Below, in pieces: positions 1-10,056 of a stretch of 64,000 nucleotides of DNA. Position numbers and translations under genes: made by a program. The first letter of the stretch is position 1, and each line of letters starts with the position of its first letter. The stretch lies in NCBI GenBank assembly GCA_049487715.1, contig CP150551.1, positions 806,001 through 870,000 on the forward strand. The letters run 5' to 3'. The DNA comes from Pycnococcus provasolii. Its lineage: Eukaryota > Chlorophyta > Pseudoscourfieldiophyceae > Pseudoscourfieldiales. The notes below the pieces were generated by a model. The model saw only the letters and a list, made by a program, of their open reading frames with translations. It ran no database searches and was not told the DNA's origin.

Positions 1-3000
1 ACGGATCGACGCTTTGGTGCGCCCGTCATAGATCCTGGTGGAAACGCGCAGCGCACGCACTCCGCTGGCCCGACGTCACCTCGCCTTCGGCCCTTCACAA
101 CGCTGACCAGCTGATGCACCGTCGCATACGACTCGAGTTTTGCAAATGCGGGAACGTGTACAGTGGCCACGTCGCACACGCGCCCGAGGTCGTTTCGCAG
201 AAGATCGCAGATCATCAGATTCTCCGCGCGATCCTTTTCGCTGTTGACGAGCTCCATCGCCACAGCATGATCTCGCGCAGTGTCGTTCGGAATGCGCGCA
301 GCCGTGCCCTTGATCGGCCGTGCCTCGAGCGTGCCGTCTCGGCCGAGGCGTAGAAACAGTTCGGGGCTTGAGCACAGCATCACGGGGGCGGCGTCGCGCG
401 ATCCAGCAGGCGAGACACCGGCTGAAAGGAATGCTGCATATGGCGCGGGATTCAGGCGTCTGAGTCTGTGGTAGCAGGATGCAAGCCACATGTACTCAGC
501 ATCGTCATCGTCGCGGTGGATGTCGTGGGGACTCGTAGCGCGTCGCGTGAGCGCCGTAGCAAGCGGCCCAGTCTCCTCACCGCACATCGCCTTTGCGAGT
601 GTGCTGTGCGGGCGCCAGTCACTCGGGTGAACCGGCGACCTCGTCATCTGCGTCGTGAGACAAAGCTCGTAGCTCTCGCCTTCGCGAAGGAACGCCTGGC
701 AAGTTCGCACGTCTTCCTCGTACTGTGCCTGCGATCGACGCGGAATGAAGGGAGGCGATTTCGGCGGCTCGGAATCTGGGATCACGACGCTTGCGTCTCC
801 ATCGCCAACTGCCGACAAAAGCTTCTTCTTCCATCCAGCCGCAATGCGCGTGATGGAGTGCGCAACATCCTCGATCCATTCCATCTGACGAACACGCGCT
901 CGCTTAATTTCTTCGTCATCAAAGGCTGATCGGAAGAAGATTCCGTGGGCTCTCCTGTCGTCATCGTCCTCGTTATCGTCGTCTTCGCCGCCATCATTTT
1001 CAGCCGCATTTGCGGGTGAGGGCTGCGCACGAACAGAATGGCCGGTATCTCTGCCACGGTGCTCACTCGACTCCATCGCACTGCAAGGCGCCGTCGATGC
1101 TGAAGCACACTCTGGGATGAGCGCAAACACGTACGCCGCTGCCCGCGTACCATCGCATGGCTGATGATCCACGGCAACCCACCGATCTGCGAATTGAAGT
1201 ACGCTATCGGGCAATCCACCTTCTTCCGTACTGCCTGGCATGTCCGTCTCCATCGTTCCGTCGTCGCCGAGCTCGTATCCAAGATACCCGACAAGGCCGC
1301 CGAGGAACTGCATGGAGGCGAGAGGCCACACGCCGTTACCATGCGGTGGCGCGCTGTCCGGCGATGTCAGCAGCACGTCCTCCACAGCCGCGATGACATT
1401 TCCGTCGAGCTGTATGTCTGCATATTGCCACATGGTAAGTGCCGCCCCGTCACGCTGCGCCGGGGGTTCCCATCGCCGACCGTCGCTGGTCTCCAGTACC
1501 AGGTGACGTTCCCCTCGTTCTCCTTGTCGATGGTAGCAGACCTTCCTCCAGAATGGACCACCTCGGCCGCCGAGGAAGCTATATCGCCCTCGTCCTTCCG
1601 AGACACCTCCAGATGTATCAAGCCACCAGCCACAGTCTTCGCGTCGTGCCCCGACTTGGCTCCAGAAGAGGCGCTCAGCAACTGTGCCAGATTCGACATT
1701 CCCTTGAAGAGGAACACGTCTGTGCAATAGGCGCCATCGTACCGCCGACGCGCGACGTGCGGCGTTATCCAATCTTCCTTCTAGAGTATGTACCGGTGTT
1801 GTTGGTAGCTCCGGTGATGGCGATGGCGATGGCGATGGCGATGGCGATGGTAGTCTTGGTGAGGGGTTCGAATGCAAATGACGCTTCGCGGGTGTCATCT
1901 GTGATTTTTTTTTTTTTTTGTGGAATTGATTCGTGGTGAGTGAGTTGTTGAGATGGTTTTCGCGTTCTTTGTTTTTCCGTTTTTGTGATTGATGTTCGCC
2001 TTCCCTCCGCGCCTCAGAAACCGTAGTAATTCTATATAATTGTGCAGTAGCGGTCATTCGAGGATGAAAATTCCCCCCCCGTTCCGCCGCAAGGGTGTGT
2101 ATTCTAATCATTGGCATCGCGGTGTGCGCCGTGATAAATGTTGTCAAGATATTGGTACGTACCGTGGTTGTTGCGCGATTGGGGTGCGCCCAGTATCCGC
2201 GCACGTAGTCGACGAAGTTACGAATCATCGTCGCGCCGTCTGTCGTCAGCACACTCTCAGGATGGAACTGCACGCCGTGGTGAGGTCTCGTTCGATGCCT
2301 CATCGCCATTATGACGCCGTCTTCCGTCCACGCAGTGGGTACGAGCGCGTCCATGGCCTGCTGCGAGTTGACGTGTATGCACAGCGAGTGGTATCGCACG
2401 ACGTCTGTTTCTCCGATCCCTCTGAATAGCTCGTCGTGCGTGCCGTCGTGCTTGATTCTGCTGATTCTTCCGTGGTGCGGCGTTTCTCTCGGCGTGGTGT
2501 GCGCGACGGCAGCGCCGTGGACGTGTCCGAGTATTTGGTGTCCCAAGCAAACGCCAAGCAGCGGCAGGTTTGACGATCGTTCGAAGATTGCTCTGCACAC
2601 GCCGACGTCCTTATGGTTGGATGGCGTTCCCGGTCCAGGGCTGACGACGACGGCGTGCACGTTATTGTTTTTGATGAAGTGGTCGAGTTCGTCGAACGTC
2701 ATGGCGTCGTTCGTGATGACGGTTGGCATGGTGGCGTGATTTGCGCTGGCGAGCGTCTGCGCGAGGTTGTAGGAGTAGCTGTCGTAGTTGTCAATCAGCA
2801 GGATGTGAAGAGGATTCTCCGAGGATGACGACACGCCGCAACCGTGCCTCACCCCAACCACCGATGAATCCATCATGCCAAGGGGGTGCCTTGAATCACG
2901 AGAATCACGAGCCAAGCCCATGCCAAGGGCATGTCCGTCAGCGTGAGCCGTCAGGGATGAGAGGAGCGAGCCGGAGTCGCAAGCAACACCAGCACCACCA

Positions 3001-3029
3001 GAAGAGGAGGGCAACGAGGAGGTGGACAT
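1..3029 (-). CDS. ADCS: Aminodeoxychorismate synthase (fused PabA-PabB), 3' end outside window
   Basis: Makes 4-amino-4-deoxychorismate from chorismate and glutamine, the first committed step to p-aminobenzoate and folate. In plants this enzyme is plastidial. The minus frame is open from ATG 3029 to the left edge (about 1009 codons), so the C-terminus is missing. Residues 1-70 are Ser/Ala-rich and could be a transit peptide. A class I glutamine amidotransferase follows: LLIDNYDS near residue 75, SPGPGTP, nucleophile Cys161 in GVCLGHQ, and His256/Glu258 in QFHPES. A long low-complexity linker (about residues 290-410) precedes the chorismate-binding domain, with SYELCLT, PIKGT (Lys907, the PabB rather than TrpE form), DLLRNDLGRV and PGSMTGAPK at the window edge. 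A consensus-like donor GTACGT sits at 2163, so part of the linker could be an intron, although it contains no stop. Family call is very secure. Confidence 0.93.
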   Translation of the reverse strand, partial: MSTSSLPSSSGGAGVACDSGSLLSSLTAHADGHALGMGLARDSRDSRHPLGMMDSSVVGVRHGCGVSSSSENPLHILLIDNYDSYSYNLAQTLASANHATMPTVITNDAMTFDELDHFIKNNNVHAVVVSPGPGTPSNHKDVGVCRAIFERSSNLPLLGVCLGHQILGHVHGAAVAHTTPRETPHHGRISRIKHDGTHDELFRGIGETDVVRYHSLCIHVNSQQAMDALVPTAWTEDGVIMAMRHRTRPHHGVQFHPESVLTTDGATMIRNFVDYVRGYWAHPNRATTTVRTNILTTFITAHTAMPMIRIHTLAAERGGNFHPRMTATAQLYRITTVSEARREGEHQSQKRKNKERENHLNNSLTTNQFHKKKKKSQMTPAKRHLHSNPSPRLPSPSPSPSPSPSPELPTTPVHTLEGRLDNAARRASAVRWRLLHRRVPLQGNVESGTVAERLFWSQVGARREDCGWWLDTSGGVSEGRGRYSFLGGRGGPFWRKVCYHRQGERGERHLVLETSDGRRWEPPAQRDGAALTMWQYADIQLDGNVIAAVEDVLLTSPDSAPPHGNGVWPLASMQFLGGLVGYLGYELGDDGTMETDMPGSTEEGGLPDSVLQFADRWVAVDHQPCDGTRAAAYVFALIPECASASTAPCSAMESSEHRGRDTGHSVRAQPSPANAAENDGGEDDDNEDDDDRRAHGIFFRSAFDDEEIKRARVRQMEWIEDVAHSITRIAAGWKKKLLSAVGDGDASVVIPDSEPPKSPPFIPRRSQAQYEEDVRTCQAFLREGESYELCLTTQMTRSPVHPSDWRPHSTLAKAMCGEETGPLATALTRRATSPHDIHRDDDDAEYMWLASCYHRLRRLNPAPYAAFLSAGVSPAGSRDAAPVMLCSSPELFLRLGRDGTLEARPIKGTAARIPNDTARDHAVAMELVNSEKDRAENLMICDLLRNDLGRVCDVATVHVPAFAKLESYATVHQLVSVVKGRRRGDVGPAECVRCAFPPGSMTGAPKRRS

Positions 3030-3351
3030 GACGACGACGCGAGGAGAGGAGGGAACGAGCAAGCGTGAATTGAACAACTGATCACGAAAAGAACAGGGAT
3101 GGAGAAGACAGAAAGAAAAAGAAAAGGTGACGTGTGGCTCTCCGCCGCCGACCCGCGAGAGACCAGACCAGACCGGGCGCGCATTTCTGCTCTTCTCCCT
3201 CCTGCTCCAGGGGAGGAATGGGGATACGCCATTGCTCCCCGGCCCGGGTACGTAGGGACGAAGGGTTCGGTCGGGGGCCCGAGGGCCCGTGCCGGACCCA
3301 TTATATACTAACGCGCTTCGGGAATACACGAAACAATTCGGCGAGAAAGCA
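3030..3351. promoter_or_regulatory. Divergent intergenic region
   Basis: This gap separates the divergent aminodeoxychorismate synthase and the orphan at 3352. It is GC-rich, and a TATA-like TTATATA lies at 3301-3307, about 45 bp upstream of the orphan's ATG. No other element was recognised. Confidence 0.4.
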
Positions 3352-4101
3352 ATGGCTTTTCTCAAGAGAGGGATCACCCGATGGACATCGCTTGACAAAT
3401 GGCTCAGGAGGCACAATTACATGCGGAAGTGGACCGCGAGCACAAAACATTTCCGCCTCATGATGTACTTCGCCGCTGAAAGGCGCGCGATCTGGTCATC
3501 GGCACGGTGCATACTTAGTACGAACAAAAAAACGCCGCGCGAGTTGCAGCGCGAGGTGAAGGTCGTCTCGCAGGAGGTCTCACCTGACGAGGCGCAGCGC
3601 AAGGCTGCTGGTATGGAGTTCCGATGCTGCGAGGTCGCGGACATCATGGAGGAGCTCCAGGAGGAGATCGTGGAGGACAACGGCGGACCAGGCTCCTTGC
3701 CGACCAACGTCCAAGCGTGGGTCGGAACGCTCAAGTACGCGGTGGGAGAACTGCGCCGCCCGTGGCAGCCGCGCGCTCCGCACCCGCACAACCAGCACCG
3801 CGTGCAGCACGCTGCTGACGTGCGCACCGTGCGCGATGCTGTGTGTGAGCGTCGGCGCCGCGCGAAGCAGGCGCAGAAAAAGATCAAGAAACGCGCGGCC
3901 TTGAAGCCCATAGAGAATGGCACTGCTGCTGGTGTTGCTAGTGCTGCTGGCGGCAAAAACGACGAGCCCTCTGCTCTTGCTGCTGCTGCGGCTGCGGCCG
4001 TCGACGCGCTGTTTGAGTCAGACCGCGAAGCCGCTGCGGAGGGGTTTTACTCCCCTCCGAGCTGCCAGAAGCGCCTTAAGTACAACGGCTGTCAGCTGTA
4101 G
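3352..4101 (+). CDS. Hypothetical basic protein
   Basis: No family recognised. The frame is open from about 3289 but the only upstream start there is GTG; the first ATG is at 3352, giving 249 residues. The N-terminal half is rich in Arg, Lys, Trp and Tyr. A Glu-rich helical stretch (MEELQEEIVED) follows, then a strongly basic segment of RRR/KKIKKR type, and an Ala-rich C-terminal region. No transmembrane segment or signal peptide is evident. It sits between two divergent/convergent minus-strand genes and has codon use similar to its neighbours. A nuclear location would fit the basic clusters but is only a guess. It could also be a poorly conserved lineage-specific gene. Confidence 0.5.
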   Translation: MAFLKRGITRWTSLDKWLRRHNYMRKWTASTKHFRLMMYFAAERRAIWSSARCILSTNKKTPRELQREVKVVSQEVSPDEAQRKAAGMEFRCCEVADIMEELQEEIVEDNGGPGSLPTNVQAWVGTLKYAVGELRRPWQPRAPHPHNQHRVQHAADVRTVRDAVCERRRRAKQAQKKIKKRAALKPIENGTAAGVASAAGGKNDEPSALAAAAAAAVDALFESDREAAAEGFYSPPSCQKRLKYNGCQL

Positions 4102-4586
4102 GACAACTGCGGGCTGCGAGCTGGCCGCAGGACAACGAAGCAGCAACCAGCTGAACGGCGCCGAGCCGCCGACGGGAGCCCCATCCACCATGGGCGGGAA
4201 GTTCGAAATCGGAATGGGTGAAAGTGAACAGGGAAGGGACAAAAGGGAAAGGACACCAACTAGGTAAGACTGTCCGTTGACTAAAAATCCTTTACAAATC
4301 CACGGGGATTCAGCGAAATTTTCCGGAAAGGACGCTCCGGAAGGGACGCCAACTAGGTTCAGCCTAAGGCGGGCAAGGTAAAGCGAAAAGCGCGTAGTAA
4401 TGCACAAACCGAGCGCGAGACACGGTTGCCGCGGACACGGTGGAGAAGAAGATCTTCAACCGAGCGGAAGCAAGAGCTTCTCTCTCATTTATAAAGAAAG
4501 TGGTAAACAATGTTTTGTTTCTTTTTGTTTCTTTCAAAGTCAAAATTTGGTTACTACAACTTAGGTTTACAACAACAACCTCTAGA
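4102..4586. other. Intergenic region between convergent genes
   Basis: Holds the 3' ends of the orphan at 3352 and of the XPG gene. The complement of TGTAA (TTACA, 4567-4571) lies 16 nt beyond the XPG stop codon and is a good candidate polyadenylation signal. An approximately repeated phrase around 'GGGACNCCAACTAGGT' occurs near 4250 and 4345. Nothing else was recognised. Confidence 0.4.
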
Positions 4587-7500
4587 TCATTCTTCATCAT
4601 CTGGCGGTGGCGGCGGTGGAGGTGGAGGACGAGATGGTTCACCCCCCGCCGTGAGAAGCGTCATCTCCTCCACCACCCTGGAGGCGGAACCCTCTTTCGC
4701 GAGGCCCTTCAGCGCGTTGGCGAGGCGCTTGGACTTGAATTTTGCAATGTCGCTCGTAAAGCTCACCGCGAAATCCTCGATGCTGCGTTGCTTGTTGCGA
4801 GCCTCAAAGTTGTGCACGGCGGGAAGGACCAGGTCGTCAGTCTTGCTGTGCTCCCATCCGAACCTCTCGAGGCACATCTTTCGCAGCATGGGCAAGTCTG
4901 GTGTGCCCCAGTGAAACGCCGCTTTAATCGCACTCGGGTCACCAGCCGCAACGAGGGAAGCGAGACTCGAGTCGATGGGCGGGGAACGGTACTCTTGCAC
5001 AACCTTCTCCGACGGGAAATCCGCCGGAATCACCCAGCGCTTTCGAACGGAGTTGTGCGTCTTGCGAAATTCTGCCCGTCGTGCGGCAGCCGCCTCGTCG
5101 GTCACAGAATCTGACGTCGACGTTTTGGACCTCGCCGTGACTCCCAGCGCTCTCTCAAAGGCGCTCAAGTCCGGGCTATTCACCCACGCCTTGAATTCGC
5201 CGAGTGCCTCAATGCTACCGTGACTCTGCAGAATCTCCACCGCATTCACAACCCCAACGCCGGTTACACCCTCTGTGTAGTCTGATCCAAGTAGCAAGGC
5301 GAGCAGGCGCATGGATTCCACGGTAAGGTGAAGATTATGCTCGATGTCACGCAGGCGATAACGCTCGACATAATTTTTCTCCGAGAAAATGTGGCGGTAA
5401 ACCTCCGTCGACCCAAAGACGAATGCATCGGCGTCGTCGGTGATCACGGCGTCGACAAAGCCATTTGCATTGAGCCATGCACACTGTGCCTCAGCCTCCG
5501 CAGGTGCGACGATGAAAGGAATGCCGAAAATGGAGAGCATGTCCTGAACATCGGCAAACATCTCGGCGCTCACCTCGCTCGCACCGGCGGCGGCTGAGCG
5601 CATCTCTGCCCGCAAACCTTCTCTTTCCTCGGCGAGCGAGTCGAGCATGGCGTCTGTGTCATTTTGTTGCAATTCTCGCACAAAAGACGGTGTGCCCGCT
5701 GGTTCACTGGGTAGGACGGAAGCCGTGGCGGGCGATATCGGCGACGGCGACGGTGACAGTGTGGCAGCTGGTGCCGCAGGTGACGGCGTGCCCGCTGGTT
5801 CACTGGGTAGGACGGGAGCCGTGGCGGGCGATGACGGCGACGGCAACGGCGACAGTGTGGCAGCTGGTGCCGCAGGTGACGGCGTGCCCGCTGGTTCACT
5901 GGGTAGGACGAAAGCCGTGGCGGGCGGTGGCGGCGACGGCGACGGTGACAGTGTGGCAGCTGGTGCCGCAGGTGACGGTGTGCCTGCTGGTTCACTGGGT
6001 AGGACGGAAGCCGTGGCGGGCGATGACGGCGACGGCAACGGCGACAGTGTGGCAGCTGGTGCCGCAGGTGACGGCGTGCCCGCTGGTTCGCTTGGTGGGA
6101 CGAAAGCCGTGGCGGGCGGTGGCGACGACGGTGCTGAAGGCGTGCCCGCTGGTTCGCTTGGTAGGACGGAAGCTGTGGCGGGCGGTGGTGGCGATGGCGA
6201 CGGTGATGGCGTGTCAGCCTGTGTCGCAGGTGCAACATGTGGTGGCGACGACGGCGGTGCTGAAGGCGCGTCCGCTGGTGGTCGCTTGCGCGACCGAACC
6301 AGGCCTGCAGCAGGCCTGCAGCCAGTAGAGACGTGTCATCTTCTTCATCGTCACCGTCGTCGTCGTCACCATCAGAATCCGAGAGCACAGCGCGGCGCCG
6401 CTTCAGCGTCCCCCTTGCAATCTTGGGTGCAAGCGCATCTAGCTCCGCCTCAATTCTGTCATCGTCCTGCGATGCGGGCTCCTCGTCGTCATCTTTCTCA
6501 GCATCCCAGTCGCCTAGACTCCGTCCCGGACCAAATCCGTGTGTGCGTGACCAGAACTTCTGCCGACGCCGCATCCGTTCACGCCATGTCACTGTGCTCC
6601 ATTCCGGCATCGACTCTGGAGCCGCCGCCTCTGCAATACCGCCAGGAAGTGACTGCAATTCTGCCGCCGCACTTGCCGCTGCTCCATGCTGGTCGACGTC
6701 AGGATCGACGACGATCGTCTCCACGGGCTTAGCGGTATCAGTCCCATCGGAAACCTGCTGTGGGATATTTTTCGTGGCAGGAACGACGTCTTCCCACTCG
6801 TCGTCGTCGTCGTCATCACCGTCGTCTCCGAAGAAGCCACCGTCCATATCATCACCTTGCCAAGTACCATCGTCGTCATCGATTTTCCCAGCTTCTATCT
6901 TTGTCTCAGCTGGCAATGCCACCTGTATCTGCAGCTTCGTTTCGAACGCCTGAACACCCTCCGTCGCAGTCGCAGTCTCGAATTTCTGCTTTACCGCGCA
7001 TGCTTCCACCGCCGCCGCTTGTGCCTTTGCCTGCAGCGCTTGTGCCTGTGCGGCGGCGAACAGCTCTGCGGGAGGCATCGGTAGGGGAAGTCCCTGAGGC
7101 AGCGCTGCAAGGTCAATCGGGCCAGCGACGGGCTGGTCAACACCTTTCATCCACGCGGGCGTGTCGCCACGCCCGCGCCCGCGCCCGCGCCCTCGTCCGC
7201 GTCCATGCCCTCGTCCACGTCCTGCATCGCCATCATGTCGATCGAAGCGGTGGCTATCACCACGATCTGCGGGACTCGGCGACGTTTCCTTCTTCTTGCC
7301 ATCGACGCGCAAGACATACTCACGACCCGCCTCGCTTTGCACACGTCGTGCATCTGCCGTGCCCTGGCTCGTCGCAACGGCATTCATCGAATCTTTCATA
7401 GCCTCCACCTTTGCACGAAAGTTCGTCCCCTTGATGTACTCTTTCATCTGCAGTTGCGAGAATTGCTGGTGCTGACCACTTACTTTTGCGAACGACTCTC

Positions 7501-7796
7501 GGTTCAGTGCGTTGCGCCTCTCCTTGAGCTTGCCCATAAGATCGAGCTGCATGGAGAATGGGAGGTGCGCGAGCGCCTCCGGGTCGACCGTGTCGAGGTT
7601 CCCGTCTTCGGGCAGGAGCATGTCCACGTCGGCATCCTCCCACTCGCCTTCGCTGTCGTCGCTACTTTTGTCGTCCATCATCGCCTCCGCAGCTTCCATC
7701 GCCTGTGCTGCGTCGAGGTCAGCCGCCAGGCGCGCATCCGCGTCGACTTGTGAGTCTGTAGTTTGACGATGATTATGGTGCTGCTGCTTTTGTTTC

Positions 7797-7834
<38 letters not shown>

Positions 7835-8269
7835 GAGCGATACGGCCTCCGTTTGCTTTGCTTTCTGCTTTTGCTGATTCATCGAACCCACCGCCTCTTT
7901 CGCCTTTTGGAGCAGGTGCGCCTTGATTCTGTTTCCGAGCAGTTTTTCCGCCGCCTTGGTGAGTCTTCGTTCCTGCACTTCTCTCCTTCTTCTTCTCTCC
8001 GCGAGCGTGCGTCGCTTGAGCGCGGGCGTCGCGCCGTCGAAGACGACGATGGGTCGCACAGAGAGGTGCATGAGTTTGATGAGTCTCCTGAAGAATCCGA
8101 GCAGGTGTGCGTGTGCGAGCGTGTCTCCCGAGTTTGCGTCCGTCATCGCCTTGAGGAACTGCACGAGCCAGATGGACGCGTCCACCGCGACTTTCTTGTT
8201 ACGCAGCGTGTCCACGGAAACGCGCTTGCCCGCGGGTTCGAGGAGCGTCCACAGCCCGGTCACACCCAT
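4587..8269 (-). CDS. XPG: XPG/Rad2 (ERCC5, UVH3) repair endonuclease, frame broken near 6310
   Basis: Structure-specific nuclease making the 3' incision in nucleotide excision repair. The N-terminal XPG-N domain starts at MGVTGLW (ATG 8269; the in-frame GTG just before it is not used, because the family needs Met-Gly). It holds the metal ligands of VAVDAS and VVFDG. A long acidic spacer with an RG-rich run follows. The XPG-I/5'-3' exonuclease part is near 4700-5550, with APAEAEAQ, DDADAF and LLGSDYTEG, so all catalytic acids are present. QRSIEDFA near the C-terminus resembles a PIP box. The two halves are in different frames: 8269 to about 6322, and about 6310 to 4587. A perfect 11-bp tandem duplication (6300-6310/6311-6321) lies at the junction, and removing one copy joins the frames. 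Combined length of about 1220 residues fits the family. An intron here is the alternative explanation. Confidence 0.9.
5690..6165. repeat. 96-bp coding minisatellite in XPG spacer
   Basis: Five starts of the same unit recur every 96 bp (about 5695, 5791, 5887, 5983, 6079), with a shortened unit at about 6145. Read on the minus strand in the C-terminal XPG frame each unit gives 32 residues rich in Pro, Ser, Ala and Thr with the phrase LPSEPAGTPSPAAPAATLS. The reading frame is preserved within the array. Confidence 0.9.
6300..6321. repeat. Perfect 11-bp tandem duplication (CAGGCCTGCAG x2)
   Basis: CAGGCCTGCAG occurs twice with no spacer at 6300-6310 and 6311-6321. Because 11 is not a multiple of 3, the duplication changes frame between the two halves of the XPG gene. 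With one copy the minus-strand frame reads through as LLAAGLVRSRKRPP. Confidence 0.95.
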
Positions 8270-8714
8270 CACTGATGTGTGTCACAACCAAGACCAGTGT
8301 AGCACAAATGACCTATCTTAAAAAACTAAAACGAGGCAGTAACGCGTAAATTCAGGATCGTTCACTCATTCAAAACCGCACGCACGGAGACACTATATTA
8401 TGCCAGCAGACATGTATCATCGCCATTCATTCATTCGCCAGCAGCAATTCTGTCGGAGCCACAGAATGGCAGAATGGCAGAACCGCAAACCCCTAAAGGT
8501 AAAGGAATCCGCCAAACCCCTAATAATCCGTGTTTGGTTCGTTGTTAACATTCCCTGCACTGCATTTTCTTCAGGGGGTCCTTCCGCAAATCCGCTCCTC
8601 GAAGAACACCTGTTACATATTCTTCCCGCATACAATAGTTGCGTCAAAGCGAAGCGCCTGGGACAGACAGCTGTACAGATCACTCTCCGTTTATTAGCGG
8701 CCTTCTTATTTACC
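8270..8714. promoter_or_regulatory. Divergent promoter region, XPG / BUB3
   Basis: A shared upstream region of 445 bp. An in-frame open extension of BUB3 starts at about 8400 but has no resemblance to the family, so I read it as 5' UTR. The region is more AT-rich than the genes, with a CTATATTATG box at 8393-8402. Confidence 0.4.
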
Positions 8715-9845
8715 ATGCCCTCTTCTCGGTCATCGGCACCTCCTTCAAAGGTTCCTGCAGGTGCGTCTGCACTCGGTAACGCACTTCCTTCGCACCCTAC
8801 TTCGTCGTCGGCGTCAGACTCAAGTTCAAGTTCATCAACGTCGCGCGTGCGATTCTGCAAAAACGCGCAATGCGGTTCGCTGCTATTAGCATCCAACTGG
8901 GACGGACACCTCAGACTCTACGACGCAAGCTCAAGCACGCTACTCACAGAACTCGCGTGCGAGGCACCCGCGCTCGACTGCGCGTTCGCCGCGGGTGGCG
9001 AAAAATGTATCGCCTCGCTCGTGGACGGACGCATTCTCTTCTTCGACGCCGACCACACAGGCTCCGTGGAAATTGGACGGCACGAGCCGTCCGCGCCGAC
9101 GTCAGCGGCGTCGGGGGTCAAGTGCGTCGAGGCGCTCGACGAAAACGCGCTCGTCGCAACCGCGGGATGGGATAAGACGATGCGAGTCTGGGACGCGAGG
9201 GCGGCGTCTGGAAAGGCGGCATACACGCACAACCTGCCAGGTAAGGCGTTCGCAATGGCGCACGACGGACACAGGCGGCTTGTCGTTGCCACATCCGGAA
9301 GACACGTCGTTGCTTTTGACACACGCATGGGCGTGCAGAGCATCAGCAACGGCGCGGAGGAGGAGAGGGAAAGCGCTCTGCCCTACCAGACGAGGAGCAT
9401 CGCGCTCATGCCCGACGGAGCAGGATTCGCGCTGGGAAGCGTCGAGGGACGCGCGAGCGTCGAGTACTTTGGGGACGATGCCACGAAGAGGTTCGCGTTC
9501 AAATGCCATCGCCGTGAAGAGGTGGCGTACCCAGTCAACGCCGTGTCGTTCGTGCCTCGCGAGGATGGAAGCCTTGTGTTCGCGACGGGAGGCGCGGACG
9601 GTACCGTGGCAACCTGGGACGGAAACGCACGCAAGAGGTTGTGGCAGAGCAGCGCGTACCCGTGCGGCTTGTCAAGCCTTGCGCTGTCGCACGACGGCTC
9701 TCTCTTGGCGGTCGCCGCGTCCTACACGTGGGAGCGAGGCTCCGAAGGTGACGCGGTGATTGGCGGAGGCGACTCGTCGTCGGACACCATATTTGTTCGA
9801 GCGATGGCTGCGAAGGAGGTGACGCCAAAAACGTCGAAGAAGTAA
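8715..9845 (+). CDS. BUB3: BUB3 spindle-checkpoint WD40 protein
   Basis: Seven-bladed WD40 adaptor that binds BUB1/MAD3-type proteins at kinetochores in the spindle assembly checkpoint. I chose ATG 8715 (376 residues), because the 105 in-frame codons before it do not resemble any BUB3. The N-terminal 35 residues are Ser-rich. Blades can be followed by NWDGHLRLYD, LVDGRILFFD, GWDKTMRVWD and GGADGTVATWD. The BUB3-specific C-terminal half is clear: FKCHRREE, YPVNAVSF, ATGGADG, and AVAASYTWE near the end. These features favour BUB3 over the related RAE1. It is divergent from XPG. No TGTAA was noticed close to the stop. Confidence 0.92.
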   Translation: MPSSRSSAPPSKVPAGASALGNALPSHPTSSSASDSSSSSSTSRVRFCKNAQCGSLLLASNWDGHLRLYDASSSTLLTELACEAPALDCAFAAGGEKCIASLVDGRILFFDADHTGSVEIGRHEPSAPTSAASGVKCVEALDENALVATAGWDKTMRVWDARAASGKAAYTHNLPGKAFAMAHDGHRRLVVATSGRHVVAFDTRMGVQSISNGAEEERESALPYQTRSIALMPDGAGFALGSVEGRASVEYFGDDATKRFAFKCHRREEVAYPVNAVSFVPREDGSLVFATGGADGTVATWDGNARKRLWQSSAYPCGLSSLALSHDGSLLAVAASYTWERGSEGDAVIGGGDSSSDTIFVRAMAAKEVTPKTSKK

Positions 9846-10056
9846 CTGCAACTTGGAAAGAAATCAGAACCCCCAACTTTTTCACACATGATGGGGTTTA
9901 CTTTTCCCCTCCAAATTGATCCAATCTGACAATTTTCGCGGTAAATTTTTCGCGGTAAACCCCATCAACGCGGCGGCGGGAGATCGATCGGTCGACGTCG
10001 CCTTTAGAATATCTTTTTCTGCTGACCACCAACCAACGTAAAGAGACAAATCCGCC

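Noticed and set aside
1862-1872. GGGTTCGAATG, resembling a tRNA T-loop/B-box
   Set aside because: No cloverleaf, A-box or acceptor stem around it, and it lies within the aminodeoxychorismate synthase frame.
5690-6165. Regular repeats as a possible CRISPR array
   Set aside because: Units are contiguous 96-bp coding repeats without unique spacers, in a eukaryotic gene.
5647-6732. Long plus-strand frame (361 codons) opposite XPG
   Set aside because: It is the antisense of the GC-rich minisatellite and acidic spacer; it has no domain, and the minus strand carries a clear XPG.
8400-8714. 105-codon N-terminal extension of BUB3
   Set aside because: In frame with an ATG but unlike any BUB3, and followed by a good start at 8715; read as 5' UTR.
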